A DNA stretch of 42,149 bases from Winogradskyella sp. UBA3174 (GCF_002364335.1 NZ_DEXW01000054.1:1-42149), one strand, 5' to 3'; shown: positions 16,543 to 26,200, counted from the first letter of the stretch. Notes: generated by a model from the letters alone, not told the origin. Numbers and translations are program-made.

Positions 16543-17436
16543 CTATCTCAAAAATTTATCAACTACATATATTATTTGTAACATGGTAATGTAAAAAACG
16601 CTGGAGAGCATTAACTGTTTAGCTACTTTTACCGTGCGTTCTCTAAATAACTTAAAAGCATAAAACAGCATCACCAAACCGAGCATAAATACTAGAATAG
16701 CTCCAACCACAGACAATTTTAGATCACCTGTAAAACCTAAAACTGGTATTATAGATGCAATAATTGTCCAAACACTATACATTATAATTTGTACGGCTGT
16801 ACCTTTATCTGGCTTACCTGTTGGTAACATAAAAAAACCACCTTTTTTATAATCTTCATGCAAAAACCAACCTATTGCCCAAAAGTGAGGAAACTGCCAA
16901 AAAAACTGAATAGCAAACAAAGTACCTGGTTCAATACCAAAATCATTTCGTGCTGCTACCCAACCTAACATAAAAGGAATAGCACCTGGTAATGCACCAA
17001 CAAATACAGCTAATGATGTTTTTGTTTTTAAGGGTGTGTAAACACTTGTATAAAGAAATATAGAAATCGCACCATACATCGCTGTTTTAGGATTAATTAT
17101 ATATAGAGTAATTAAACCTGCAACAGTAAATGACGTCGCAATTATAAAAGCCGAATTAACAGTCATTCTACCAGCTGGTATGGGTCTGTTCTTTGTTCTA
17201 TCCATAAGCGCATCTAAATCGCGCTCAATGATTTGGTTGTAAGCATTAGATGCACCAACCATAAAATAGCCACCAAAAGCTAACAATATTAATGTCGTAA
17301 AATTTATAGTTTCTGCTCCAAGTAGATAACCTGCTATTGCAGAAAACACAACACTAATGGATAATCCCATTTTTGTGATTTCTTTAAAATCAGTAATTGC
17401 AGAAGCCTTTGATATCGAAGATTTTGTACTACTCAA
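16543..17436 (-). CDS. ctaB: Protoheme IX farnesyltransferase (heme O synthase)
   Basis: 297 residues from a TTG at 17434-17436. UbiA-family enzyme that adds a farnesyl chain to heme b, the first step to heme A. Aspartate-rich motif 1 is NQIIERDLDALMDRTKNRPI, the second conserved loop is HEDYKKGGFFMLP, and about eight to nine membrane helices are present. The frame also opens at a TTG at 17499, but that TTG is the -33 element of a promoter whose -7 box (17469-17476) lies inside the extension; no ATG exists before codon 22. From 17436 the protein starts SSTKSSISKASAITDFKEI, a normal N-terminus for this family. It heads the oxidase accessory operon. Confidence 0.92.
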   Translation of the reverse strand: MSSTKSSISKASAITDFKEITKMGLSISVVFSAIAGYLLGAETINFTTLILLAFGGYFMVGASNAYNQIIERDLDALMDRTKNRPIPAGRMTVNSAFIIATSFTVAGLITLYIINPKTAMYGAISIFLYTSVYTPLKTKTSLAVFVGALPGAIPFMLGWVAARNDFGIEPGTLFAIQFFWQFPHFWAIGWFLHEDYKKGGFFMLPTGKPDKGTAVQIIMYSVWTIIASIIPVLGFTGDLKLSVVGAILVFMLGLVMLFYAFKLFRERTVKVAKQLMLSSVFYITMLQIIYVVDKFLR

Positions 17437-17468
17437 AAGTGCTGTTTTAATTCTATTCTTAGCGATTG

Positions 17469-17499
17469 CAAAGATAGTCTGAAAATTGATTATAGACAA
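17469..17499 (-). promoter_or_regulatory. Promoter of the ctaB-cox III-IV operon
   Basis: On the minus strand TTG (17497-17499), a 20-bp spacer and TATCTTTG (17469-17476) match the flavobacterial TTG-N17-23-TAnnTTTG promoter exactly. Predicted start is near 17463, about 27 bp upstream of the TTG start codon at 17436. Confidence 0.65.
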
Positions 17500-17719
17500 C
17501 GTTAAATCTTAGTTTTATTCTATTAAGAATGGAGATCGCTACGCTATTAGAATTAAGAAACAGGACTTATGCTATGAAAACATATTAGTTTGTGATTTTT
17601 ATTTTAAAATGTTAAATATATTAGGCTCGTAAATTTCTGTAAGTTTACTTGTTTTTATAAGACCAAAAGCAGCCAAAACTTCGCCACAAGAACTGTTTAT
17701 CTAATTTCGATTCTCTTAA
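17500..17719. other. Non-coding remainder upstream of ctaB and the pseudogene
   Basis: With 18421-18513 this flanks the pseudogene inside the only long gene-free stretch of the window. Frames are broken by many stops on both strands. An ATG at 17574 is followed by a stop after four codons and might be a remnant start of the pseudogene. I see no RNA gene, repeat or hairpin of note. Confidence 0.5.
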
Positions 17720-18420
17720 TTATTTATTTTAACTTCAACACATGTACAGCGGTTTGACAATGTTGAAATAAAAACAACTAAACTATCAAATCATACTTAC
17801 ATACTTGAAGGCGTAGGTGGTAATATTGGAGTTTCTGTTGGTGATGATTAGTTTGCTCCTTTATCTAAAAAAAATCTAATTGCAATAGAAACACTAAGCG
17901 ATAAACCTTTAAAATTTTTGGTTAGTACTCATTTTCATGGAGATCATTCTGGCGGAAATGAAAATATGACTAAAGCTGGTGCAATTATTATTGCACATGA
18001 TAAGGTGAAAAACGTCTTGAAGCAGTACAACGCGATGGAAGCTTTAAAGCAAAACAAGCAGTACCTGTTATTACATTTAATAATAAATTAAATATTACTA
18101 TAGACGGAGAAGGCATAACTATATTTCATGTCGCTAATACACAAACAGATGGTGATGCATTATTATATTTTACAGAAAGTAACGTTCTTCATATTGGTGA
18201 CACTTACTTTAATGGTCGCTACCCATATATAGATTTAAATTCTGTCGGAAGTTTTAATGGTTATATCGATGTGGCAAAACGTGGTCTAATGGTTATTGAC
18301 AACGATACTAAGATCATTATTGGTCATGGCAAGCTTTCTAATATAGAAGAATACAAAAACTTTTTAAGTAAGCTTGAAACACGAAGAACTAACATTCAAA
18401 AGGCAATTGATAATAGTTAA
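17720..18420 (+). pseudogene. Decayed metallo-beta-lactamase-fold hydrolase
   Basis: Reading 17720-18012 in one frame and 18013-18420 in another gives a nearly complete MBL-fold protein. The first frame gives LFILTSTHVQRFDNVEIKTT (a possible signal-peptide remnant) and then the zinc motif THFHGDHSGGNEN (17927 onward). The second gives VLHIGDTYFNGRYPYIDL with the zinc-ligand Asp, and TKIIIGHGKLSN with the last His. Damage: an in-frame TAG at 17849-17851 before FAPLSKK, where relatives I recall have Gln (CAG); a frame change in the A-run near 18008-18012, best explained by one lost base; a stop at 17717 and no start codon. Relatives usually have about seven residues (Gly...Asp-Asp) before this Gln, so a short deletion between GATGAT repeats is likely. 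Single plus-strand gene in a minus-strand block. Original role unknown (periplasmic hydrolase or beta-lactamase-like). Confidence 0.9.
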
Positions 18421-18513
18421 GTCCAAAGAAGTAGCTAAACTAGATTCTAGTCTAATAAATACATGATGATTTAGGTTATGGTACTGGTTTTATAAGGGCT
18501 TAAAAGGATAAGA

Positions 18514-20619
18514 CTAAAAATCATTATACCAATTAAACAAATCTGTCCGCAATCCAATACTAAACCAAAGCGTATTAGAATGCATAGTGGAAGCAGTGAC
18601 AGCTTCTGGATTAAAATCTCTATAAATAATATTTGTAAATAACTTAAGGTTAGTTGTTGGATTCAGTAAATAACCTGCTTGTATTTCCGTCATAAAACTA
18701 GTGGTTTTATTTCCCTGTCCTATGGTAACACCTGTATCTAAAGGTCTGTTATTCTCAGTACTGTAAATATCCCCACCATAAGCAAAACTATCCTCTGGAG
18801 TATTGAAATCTAAGCCGCGTTCACCGATAATTACCTTCCCATCTGCAAACCAACGCTTATAATTATATCTTCCTATTAAAACTAATTCTCTGAAATTAGA
18901 GCCCCAAAGATGCGCCATTGGTTGGTTGAAATGTGCATAATTAAGAATAATAGAATTATGAGAATAGGTGTATGGTCGTACTTGGTTATATTCCGCTTGT
19001 AATAGCAAATTATCAACTTTAAAAGCATCAAAATATTTAACACCTAATTGATAACCAAACTTATTTTTCCAGCTTTTATTTCCACCAGTAATATCACTCA
19101 AAGAAAACTCATCTAAAATGAATTGACCGTATAGGTTAACTTTATTATTCCATTTGTATTTAGAACTCAATCCTAAGATAGCATTACCTGCATCTTGACC
19201 CGTTTGAAACTCAATAGCTCTAAAAAATATTACAGGATTTAGATAATTAACATCAAAACCTCTTCCGTTTGTATCTGCCCACATTACAGATTCAAATAAT
19301 CCTATATTAAGGCGCTTAGAGACATTCCAACTTAAGTAATGATTAGCCATATACTTTGGTAAAAATGCACCACCTTCAACAACTTCATCTCTTACATCGC
19401 GTAACCACATCCAAGTACTGGTGTATTTTATTTTCCAAAAGGTGGCACTTAATTTTAAGAACGGATGCGGACTTGCGACATCACTTTGTAGTAATGAACG
19501 GTATCCATCACCAATAAAGTTTTTACCATGTCCGAACTGAATATTTAAAAAATCTGCTGGTGTGTAAGATAAATAGGCTTCAGCTACAGGGTAATCGTAA
19601 GAGTTATCCTTAAAACGCTTAGCAATTCCTCTTCCAGGAATAATTGCAGGATCGGGACCAAATGCTTTTAAGCCTTCAGCAAACTGATTAAAATATTGTG
19701 CAAAACGTCCTTGACTTTCATAAACTGATGCCGTTACATTTAAACGTTTTCCGAAACCTGCTTGTATAAAAACACCACGTGTATTATTCCAAGTTGTATT
19801 AAAATCTGCTTCGGTATCTCTTCCCACTTGTAAATCTAAAATAGGATCTACTGTAAACCAATAATCTTCTGCTTGTACCTGTACCAAGTGTTCATTGTAA
19901 AGCTTTCTTCCAATCCAAGAGCTGGTTTCCTTTGCTAAACTTTCTTTTTCTGCTGCGATATCATAGTATTTCTTAACATCGTTATATATAAAGGGTTTTG
20001 CTGCTGTATGGCTGTTAGCACCTATGACATTCATTTCTCCATCAAACCTTGCATAATATGAATGTGTAAAAGGTATATTTAATTGACTCGAATATTCCTT
20101 ATTATCGTAAGGCTTGAGATTCTTGTTGATATCATCAAACTCATTAGATAGTATAGTATTTAGACTATCTATTTCCAAAACAACTACTTCTTCTTTCTTT
20201 TTTTCTTTTAAAGTTGGCTCTGTTAATGGTATTGCTATTGTAATATTATATTGAACAAAAATTGGCCGACTATTATACGTTGCTGGTTGTATTTTTGGCA
20301 ATTCATTAAATACACGTCTCGTTTCTTCTTTTAACTCTTCGTAAATCGCATCTATGAAAATTACTTTGAATTTACCTTCTGTGTCAACCTCAAACAAAAC
20401 CTGTACATCACCAGTGTAAGAGTTCTCAGTTACAATACTTGGTGTTTTAAAGTTGATGTAAACAAAGTTGTTTAGAGTAAAATTAAAGCAAGCTCTAAGT
20501 TCTTCTACAGCTTTTGATTCGCACTCATCAAATACAGGTGGCTTTTCGTATGTAGATATAGTTTGAGCATTTAAAAGCGAAGCCAGTAATACTGTAAAAG
20601 AAAGAAGTAAATACCTCAT
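18514..20619 (-). CDS. remB: RemB-like gliding motility outer-membrane protein with N-terminal TonB-C-like domain
   Basis: 701 residues from the ATG at 20617-20619, giving the signal peptide MRYLLLSFTVLLASLLNAQ; an upstream in-frame start at 20679 would place 20 polar residues before it. Residues about 30-130 resemble the C-terminal domain of the two adjacent TonB proteins: PVFDECE, then a Cys in LRACFNF, then FEVDTEGKF and RRVFNELPKIQPA. Residues about 180-701 are beta-strand-rich with Wzi/capsule-assembly features (GHGKNFIGDGYRSLL, YGQFILDEFSL) and end in an aromatic residue (YNDF), as outer-membrane barrels do. In Flavobacterium johnsoniae RemB is a mobile surface protein involved in gliding. 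The assignment rests on my recognition of the sequence pattern. A weak TATCTTTC box lies about 20 bp upstream of the ATG. Confidence 0.78.
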   Translation of the reverse strand: MRYLLLSFTVLLASLLNAQTISTYEKPPVFDECESKAVEELRACFNFTLNNFVYINFKTPSIVTENSYTGDVQVLFEVDTEGKFKVIFIDAIYEELKEETRRVFNELPKIQPATYNSRPIFVQYNITIAIPLTEPTLKEKKKEEVVVLEIDSLNTILSNEFDDINKNLKPYDNKEYSSQLNIPFTHSYYARFDGEMNVIGANSHTAAKPFIYNDVKKYYDIAAEKESLAKETSSWIGRKLYNEHLVQVQAEDYWFTVDPILDLQVGRDTEADFNTTWNNTRGVFIQAGFGKRLNVTASVYESQGRFAQYFNQFAEGLKAFGPDPAIIPGRGIAKRFKDNSYDYPVAEAYLSYTPADFLNIQFGHGKNFIGDGYRSLLQSDVASPHPFLKLSATFWKIKYTSTWMWLRDVRDEVVEGGAFLPKYMANHYLSWNVSKRLNIGLFESVMWADTNGRGFDVNYLNPVIFFRAIEFQTGQDAGNAILGLSSKYKWNNKVNLYGQFILDEFSLSDITGGNKSWKNKFGYQLGVKYFDAFKVDNLLLQAEYNQVRPYTYSHNSIILNYAHFNQPMAHLWGSNFRELVLIGRYNYKRWFADGKVIIGERGLDFNTPEDSFAYGGDIYSTENNRPLDTGVTIGQGNKTTSFMTEIQAGYLLNPTTNLKLFTNIIYRDFNPEAVTASTMHSNTLWFSIGLRTDLFNWYNDF

Positions 20620-20680
20620 AAATAAACAATAATTTGATGTTTGAAAGATACTTATTTTTTTTAGTAACCTTAAAAACAAA

Positions 20681-20706
20681 AAACCGTTATTAAAGAATAA
20701 CGGTTT
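20681..20706 (-). terminator. Terminator after the second tonB gene
   Basis: Perfect 11-bp stem (20681-20691 with 20696-20706, AAACCGTTATT/AATAACGGTTT), 4-base loop, followed on the minus strand by TTTGTTTTT. It lies 23 bp after the stop of the gene at 20729-21520. Confidence 0.85.
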
Positions 20707-20728
20707 CGTTTAAACTAAAGCGTAAATT

Positions 20729-21520
20729 TTAATCTCTAACCATAAAACGGATAGGCAACGTGTAAATAACACCAACTGGAGTATTACGCTGTAAGCCTGG
20801 CTGCATGTTTGGAATCTTATTAATAACGCGCTTTGCCTCTTTCTCTAAAGCTGGGTGCGGAGCTCTTGTTCTTATATCTATAACATTACCAAACTTATCT
20901 ATTGTAAATTGTATTTGTATAGTTTGAATACCTGAAAGACCATTCTCTTCTGCGATATCACCGTTAAACTTTCTACTTACCAGTTTACTAATTTTATCGG
21001 ACATACACTTTCTGCGCTTTTCATTGGTGTCGTATTTTTCGCAACCTGGATACACTGGTACTTTTTCGATATGCCTAAAAGGAACTATAATATCCTCTGT
21101 CGGCTCCTTAAAATCTGGTATATCACCAATAGCTACTGGCTCTGACTGTGCCTTTGGAGCATCTGGTGTATTTATAATCTTTTCAATAATCTGAGTATCA
21201 TTAAGAACTACCATAAAGATATCTTTTAAGTCTGTACTTGGTAATGGCTCAGGCTCTTTAGGTTTAATAACCTCAGCAATAAAAGGTTTTACATAATCAA
21301 GAGTAATAGTCTCATTTGTTGCCGTGTCATAATCAATAACAATATTTTGATCTTGAAACTGCATTTCAAAGAGTGCATAAGTGCCCAATAAACAAAGTAT
21401 CAACCCTATTTGGAAGTATAGAGTTGAGTTTTTTTGTAAATTTGCATCATGCTTGTGTGATTTCTTTACTTCAGTAGTGCTCTGACCAGCACTACCAAAG
21501 TTATTTTTTGAATTTTTCAT
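20729..21520 (-). CDS. Energy transducer TonB (variant without poly-proline linker)
   Basis: 263 residues: a polar cytoplasmic tail of 30 residues, one membrane helix (about 33-50, LYFQIGLILCLLGTYALFEM), a periplasmic linker, then a TonB C-terminal domain (about 165-263). That domain has VPVYPGCEKYDTNEKRRKCM, IQFTIDKFGNVIDIRTRAPH and EKEAKRVINKIPNMQPG. The two Cys in PGCE and RKC are shared with the next TonB and may pair. The linker has only one short Pro-rich patch (KPKEPEPLPST). TonB transmits proton-motive force to outer-membrane receptors. Flanked by terminators on both sides, so probably monocistronic. Confidence 0.9.
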   Translation of the reverse strand: MKNSKNNFGSAGQSTTEVKKSHKHDANLQKNSTLYFQIGLILCLLGTYALFEMQFQDQNIVIDYDTATNETITLDYVKPFIAEVIKPKEPEPLPSTDLKDIFMVVLNDTQIIEKIINTPDAPKAQSEPVAIGDIPDFKEPTEDIIVPFRHIEKVPVYPGCEKYDTNEKRRKCMSDKISKLVSRKFNGDIAEENGLSGIQTIQIQFTIDKFGNVIDIRTRAPHPALEKEAKRVINKIPNMQPGLQRNTPVGVIYTLPIRFMVRD

Positions 21521-21577
21521 AATACTTATTATTTACATGTTAATATTATGATAAAGTCACAATAAGCGTACCAAAAC

Positions 21578-21613
21578 AAAAATCCCGTCCAATTAATTTG
21601 GAACGGGATTTTT
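21578..21613 (-). terminator. Terminator after the first tonB gene
   Basis: 11-bp stem (21578-21588 with 21603-21613, ATCCCGT/ACGGGAT core) plus an inner CCAA/TTGG pairing. The minus strand continues as TTTTTGTTTTGG. It starts 20 bp after the stop at 21634. Confidence 0.85.
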
Positions 21614-21633
21614 AATATTATAAAAAAGTATGC

Positions 21634-22362
21634 TTAGTCTTGTACTTGAAATACTATTGGTAAAGAATAAGGGACAATAACTGATTTACCTCTTTGTCTA
21701 CCTGGTTTCATTTTTGGCAATAAACCAATAACACGTTTAGCTTCTTTCTCTAAACCTGGATGTGGTCCTCTGGCGCCAATACCAACTACATTTCCGTTTT
21801 TATCAATTTTAAATGAAACAAAAATCCTTTTTTTACCCGCACCCAATCCAAGATCACTTGCTAAGTCTACATTAAACTTCTTGTTTACGAATTTTTTCAC
21901 CTTTTCGGACATACATTTTTTCTTCGCTGCATTACCTTTTTTGTTTTCACAACCAGGAAAAACAGGCACATTTTCAATTACAGAAAATGGAACTTCTATA
22001 TCCTCGTCTACCTCTTCAACAACTACTTCTTCAACTTCAACAATTTCAGTATCCATTTCAGTCTCAGTAGACTCAATAACTGTCTCTTCTACTTCTTCTT
22101 CATCTTCAACGACTTCAATAATTTCTGGAGCAGGTGGTGGTGGTGGTGGTGGTGGTGGTGGTGTAACAAGTTGTTCTGTAATAGGCACTTCTTCTTCTAA
22201 TTCGTCATCTAAATTAAGAGAATCTAAAGCGATATCACTTTTATCGTAAGTCTTATAATTTATTGTCATGTAAGTAATACCTAACATTAAAGCAAGACCT
22301 ACAGCAAAAAATAGCGAACTATTGCGGCTCACGTCAGATTTAGTATTCTTTTTCGGTTCCAT
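21634..22362 (-). CDS. Energy transducer TonB with poly-proline and Glu-rich linker
   Basis: 242 residues: a short cytoplasmic tail, one membrane helix (about 17-34, SLFFAVGLALMLGITYMTIN), then a linker with ten consecutive prolines (about 69-78) followed by about 50 residues dominated by Glu and Val. The TonB C-terminal domain (about 140-242) carries VPVFPGCENKKGNAAKKKCM, SFKIDKNGNVVGIGARGPHP and EKEAKRVIGLLPKMKPG. It is a clear paralog of the neighbouring TonB; the domains align along their whole length. The proline run is encoded by ten GGT/ACC repeats, so its length may vary by slippage in steps of one proline without shifting the frame. Confidence 0.93.
   Translation of the reverse strand: MEPKKNTKSDVSRNSSLFFAVGLALMLGITYMTINYKTYDKSDIALDSLNLDDELEEEVPITEQLVTPPPPPPPPPPAPEIIEVVEDEEEVEETVIESTETEMDTEIVEVEEVVVEEVDEDIEVPFSVIENVPVFPGCENKKGNAAKKKCMSEKVKKFVNKKFNVDLASDLGLGAGKKRIFVSFKIDKNGNVVGIGARGPHPGLEKEAKRVIGLLPKMKPGRQRGKSVIVPYSLPIVFQVQD
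22133..22162. repeat. (GGT)10 trinucleotide repeat in tonB
   Basis: Ten perfect GGT units (ACC on the coding strand) encode the consecutive prolines of the TonB linker. This is the only long simple repeat seen in the window. Confidence 0.95.
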
Positions 22363-22428
22363 AGTATTATTATTAATTATAACATTGCTAATTTAACTAA
22401 TAAATAGCAAAAAAAACAAGGCTTTGAG

Positions 22429-22791
22429 TTATTTTAACTTATAGATGTATAATCTAACTGCAATTAATGTACCAATAAGCACACCTACACAATTTGCTAA
22501 TATATCTAATACATCAAACGTTCTGTTAGAGTTAAGTTGGTGTTGTAGTATTTCAATTACTAAACCAAAAAATACAGTACTCACTATAACACTAAGAATT
22601 ATATGCGGTTTATTAGACGACTTAAAATAAGTCATCCAAAGAAAAGCTAAAATTGAATAGGCAAGTACATGATAAATTTTATCATCATGGCCAGAACCTA
22701 TCTTAGGTACATTATACAAATTAATAAAACTAACTATCATCAGAGTTATGCTGTAGACTATTGAAGCTAGTAACAGTAATTTTTTAACCAC
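22429..22791 (-). CDS. VanZ family membrane protein
   Basis: 120 residues with four hydrophobic helices (about 4-24, 40-55, 66-86 and 95-114). The VanZ-like core is HDDKIYHVLAYSILAFLWM and VIEILQHQLNSNRTFDVLDI, with the conserved Asp/His pair and a C-terminal GVLIGTLIAV. The start is GTG at 22789-22791, because a stop lies two codons upstream. It overlaps gcvH by 8 bp, a translational-coupling arrangement. The function of stand-alone VanZ proteins is unclear; glycopeptide resistance should not be inferred. Confidence 0.87.
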   Translation of the reverse strand: MVKKLLLLASIVYSITLMIVSFINLYNVPKIGSGHDDKIYHVLAYSILAFLWMTYFKSSNKPHIILSVIVSTVFFGLVIEILQHQLNSNRTFDVLDILANCVGVLIGTLIAVRLYIYKLK

Positions 22792-23164
22792 TAATTAGCG
22801 CTTTGTAATCGTCTGCTGAAAGTAATTCTTCTACTTGAGTAGCATCTGAAAACTTCATTTTTATCATCCAACCTTCTCCATAAGGGTCTGTGTTCACTTT
22901 TTCTGGCTCGTCTTCTAGACTTTCATTAAATGCTATAATCTCGCCAGATAGTGGTAAAAATAAATCTGAAACTGTTTTTACGGCTTCAACTGTACCAAAC
23001 ACTTCTTCTATATCTAGTGTTTCGTCTACTGTTTCTACTTCTACATAAACGATGTCACCAAGCTCACCTTGTGCAAAATCAGTAATTCCTACGATGGCAG
23101 TATCACCCTCAATTTTGATCCATTCGTGATCTTTTGTGTACTTTAATTCTGATGGTATATTCAT
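22784..23164 (-). CDS. gcvH: Glycine cleavage system H protein
   Basis: 126 residues, normal for GcvH. The lipoyl attachment site is Lys63 in EVFGTVEAVKTVSDLF, and the N-terminal KYTKDHEWIKIEGD and the central GITDFAQGELGDIVYVE are textbook. The lipoyl arm shuttles the aminomethyl group between the P, T and L proteins; none of those is in the window. It has its own promoter just after the sprA stop and runs into vanZ. Confidence 0.97.
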   Translation of the reverse strand: MNIPSELKYTKDHEWIKIEGDTAIVGITDFAQGELGDIVYVEVETVDETLDIEEVFGTVEAVKTVSDLFLPLSGEIIAFNESLEDEPEKVNTDPYGEGWMIKMKFSDATQVEELLSADDYKALISG

Positions 23165-23191
23165 TATTATTTGTATATAATATTAAAGAAA

Positions 23192-23224
23192 CAAATGTAT
23201 ATTTTTAATTGTAGGTTTTCAAAA
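23192..23224 (-). promoter_or_regulatory. Promoter of gcvH-vanZ
   Basis: On the minus strand TTTTG (23220-23224), 20 bp, TACATTTG (23192-23199). This fits the TTG-N17-23-TAnnTTTG consensus, and the -33 element begins right after the sprA stop codon. Predicted leader is about 20-25 bases. Confidence 0.6.
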
Positions 23225-26200
23225 TTAATTACCAAAATTATAGCGTATGGTAATTCCAGATCGAAGAGAGGTTTGTGGGAATGATGTAGAAATAGCAAAA
23301 TCCGAGAAGGTATAGTCAAAATAGAAAATAGCTGTTAGGTTTTTACTAAATGCATAATCGGCAGTATACTTTAATCCCCAAATAGTTTGACCTGCTGTAA
23401 TTTGATTATTCTCTAAATCTAAGTATCTTATGATTGTTTTATTATCTCTAACAGAAATATCAGCACGCATATTTAAATCACTCTTTATAGTTTGCTTTGG
23501 GCCTGCTAATTTTGCATTTATTTTTAAGTCTTTTACACGATAACCTAATCCTAAAGTATATTCTCGCCCTTGTACTTCTGTCATTAAATTATTATCAAAA
23601 CTTAAAGACAATAAACGATCTGTTTTAATTTCTGCTAATACTTTAATTGAGTTTTTCATTTCAAAGTCTAATCTAATTAAGGGACTAAACTGCTCTTCTA
23701 AGTTAATGTTACTGTAAAGTGTTCCGTTTTTAAAGTTTCCTGATTGGTCTAATGCATCATCTGGTTGGTCATCATATTCTTGACCTCTATTTGCTGGTGC
23801 AAAATCTAAATTTGTTCTAAATTGATTAATCGTATATCTAGATCTGTAACCATGTTGTATAGAGAAACGTCTAAAGGTTTTCTTAAACCATGGTATCTTC
23901 ATTAAACCTGTATATTTTAATTGCCAATTAGGGATAGGTATATCTCTAAAAGCACTATTAGTTTCTACTTTATCTGGGTTAGAGCCTTCATAAGCAGATA
24001 AAAATGCTGGCACTAATACACGTTGACTATTTTTTCCGAAACCAAGCGGATACCCTTCTGTATCTGTAGCAAAGGTAGTCGTTCCATAAAATTCTGTAGC
24101 AAGTCGGTTAGCGACAATTAATCGGTTAGCTCTAAAATCATCAAAAGGCACAGATTGATTTTCGTCACTTTTACTAAAGGCTGTCCTTATTAATGATGTT
24201 GAAATATTGAAATTTCCAAACGCATTTGGAGTTAGTGACACATAAGTAGACTCACTTCCTGTATTGTCTACTCTAAAATTCTCACTAAAACTTTCTGCAA
24301 ACGTCCTATTACCTTGAAGATCTATTTTTAAATCTCGTAAAGGCTCAATATTTACAGAATAGTCTAAGGTCGTGTTCTTAACCTCAGTATATTGTTGATT
24401 AAAATCTTGAAAATCAGTTAACCATCCGTTTCTAGCAGTTATATCTCTAATATCTCTCTGACTACCAAAGGTATAACCCAATGTTGGCCTTAAGGTTCCT
24501 ACAAAACCAGGTGTTGGTAAATAACCTGGAAGGAACGTACCATTGTTTTCAGTATAACCAAACTGAATACGTTTTACCATAGTTACAATATCTATAAACG
24601 TATTATAAGCTTTCTTCCCTGTACTAACTTTGTTTGGGTCGGTGGCACCTTTATCTGCAGCAGCAGGAGTTGGGCTTGGAGTTCTACTTTTAACCGTTTG
24701 TCTACTTCTTCCCCTATTTCTTTGATTACCTTTTCTAACCAATCCAATAGTCTTGTAAAAGGTCTCCATATTTAGAGTGGTGTTAATATTATGCGTATTT
24801 GAATTTTGAATTGAATGCCCTAAATCAAAAGTCTGACCATCTAATATTAAACCTTCATTAAGATCAGAACCCTTTTGCCATTGAAAAGAACCGTTATAAG
24901 CATAAGTTGTTCTTAAGAAACTTAATACAGGGATTTTATATAATGGTAATTCATAATTTACTTGAAGCTGTTGTGTCTGAAAGTTTGGATCTCCAAAGTC
25001 GAAAAAACCATCCCAAACATCTAATTCGGGATTTTGCCTCCCATTAATTCGATCGTCAATAAAGTAGTTTCTAACAATATTAGTATTTGCCGCTACAAAA
25101 TTTAAGCTTAAATTATCTGTTAGGTTGTAGTTAATTGTATATTGAAAATCAAAAGTATAGTTTCTTCTAAATAATTCTTCAATACCAATATTGTCGCCAC
25201 CTAATTCAACTTCTCTAAATTTCTGTTTACTAAATTGTCTGTTAATATCTGTATTTACAGAGAAGCTAGATGGTAATAAATTTAAATTAAAATCTTTTAA
25301 AATCTTCCAATATTTACCGGTAAATAAAGAATCGTTCTTTTTGAATGGCTCTATTTTAATTGGATTGAACACATAATTGTAATTAACACCAGCTCTTATA
25401 TTTTGATCTAAAGCATTCTCAATTTCAAAATCTCTATGTTCAACTTTATTATAAGAATAGTTGAAGGTTAAATTTTCTACATCATAAAAGCGCGTCTTAG
25501 CATCTCCTGTTCTTTGTTTTTTTACGCCTATAAAATTGATGCTTTTTCGTTTTGTATAATTTTCGTTAACGTTTAATATAGAATCTTGATTAGTCGTATT
25601 ATCTAGTTGGGTTTGCAACTCAATATCTTGATAAAACTCATCAAACTGAGGCGTTATTGTTTCTTCGCTTTGCGAATAATTAAATGGTATTTGAACTCCC
25701 CATTTCTTTGGCAGTAATTGTCCTAATTGTATGTTGGTAACAACATCATACTGTATAACATCTTCTCTGCTTCGCTCATTTGGAGATTGATCTATACCAC
25801 CAAAACCCACTGTACTTCTTCTACCACTAGCACTAACATTAGCAAAATCTGCAATGTTTGTGTCCATGCTTAAAACAGCTGCCCAACCACCTTCATTATC
25901 TAAATCAGACATTCTTAATTCGTTATACCAAACTTCGCCACAAGCGGTTTGATTGGCAACAGACGATCCTGAATTTTTTAACCCAACCATTAATACTCTT
26001 ATATCTCCAAAATTTGGATTCCCTTTTATACCTATACGTTGTTGTCTTGGACTTGCATTAATATCTGCAAATGGTAAATTAGGGTCTACTAATGGTGTGT
26101 CTATTAAAATACCATCTATAATATTATAAAACGTAGGGTTTAAACCTGTTAAAGATCCGCCCGAAATACCTCTAGATTTAATTTGTTGTAAATACTCTAA

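Noticed and set aside
21881..22249. Plus-strand frame with poly-Ser/poly-Gly opposite tonB
   Set aside because: It is the mirror of the Glu- and Pro-rich linker codons and has no independent coding signal.
22381..22410. Possible terminator after vanZ
   Set aside because: Only a broken AT stem (GCTA/TAGC with bulge) precedes no T-run on the right side; too weak to call.
22429..22791. VanZ gene as an antibiotic-resistance determinant
   Set aside because: No vanA/H/X or regulators are nearby, and VanZ-like proteins are common in Bacteroidota without resistance.
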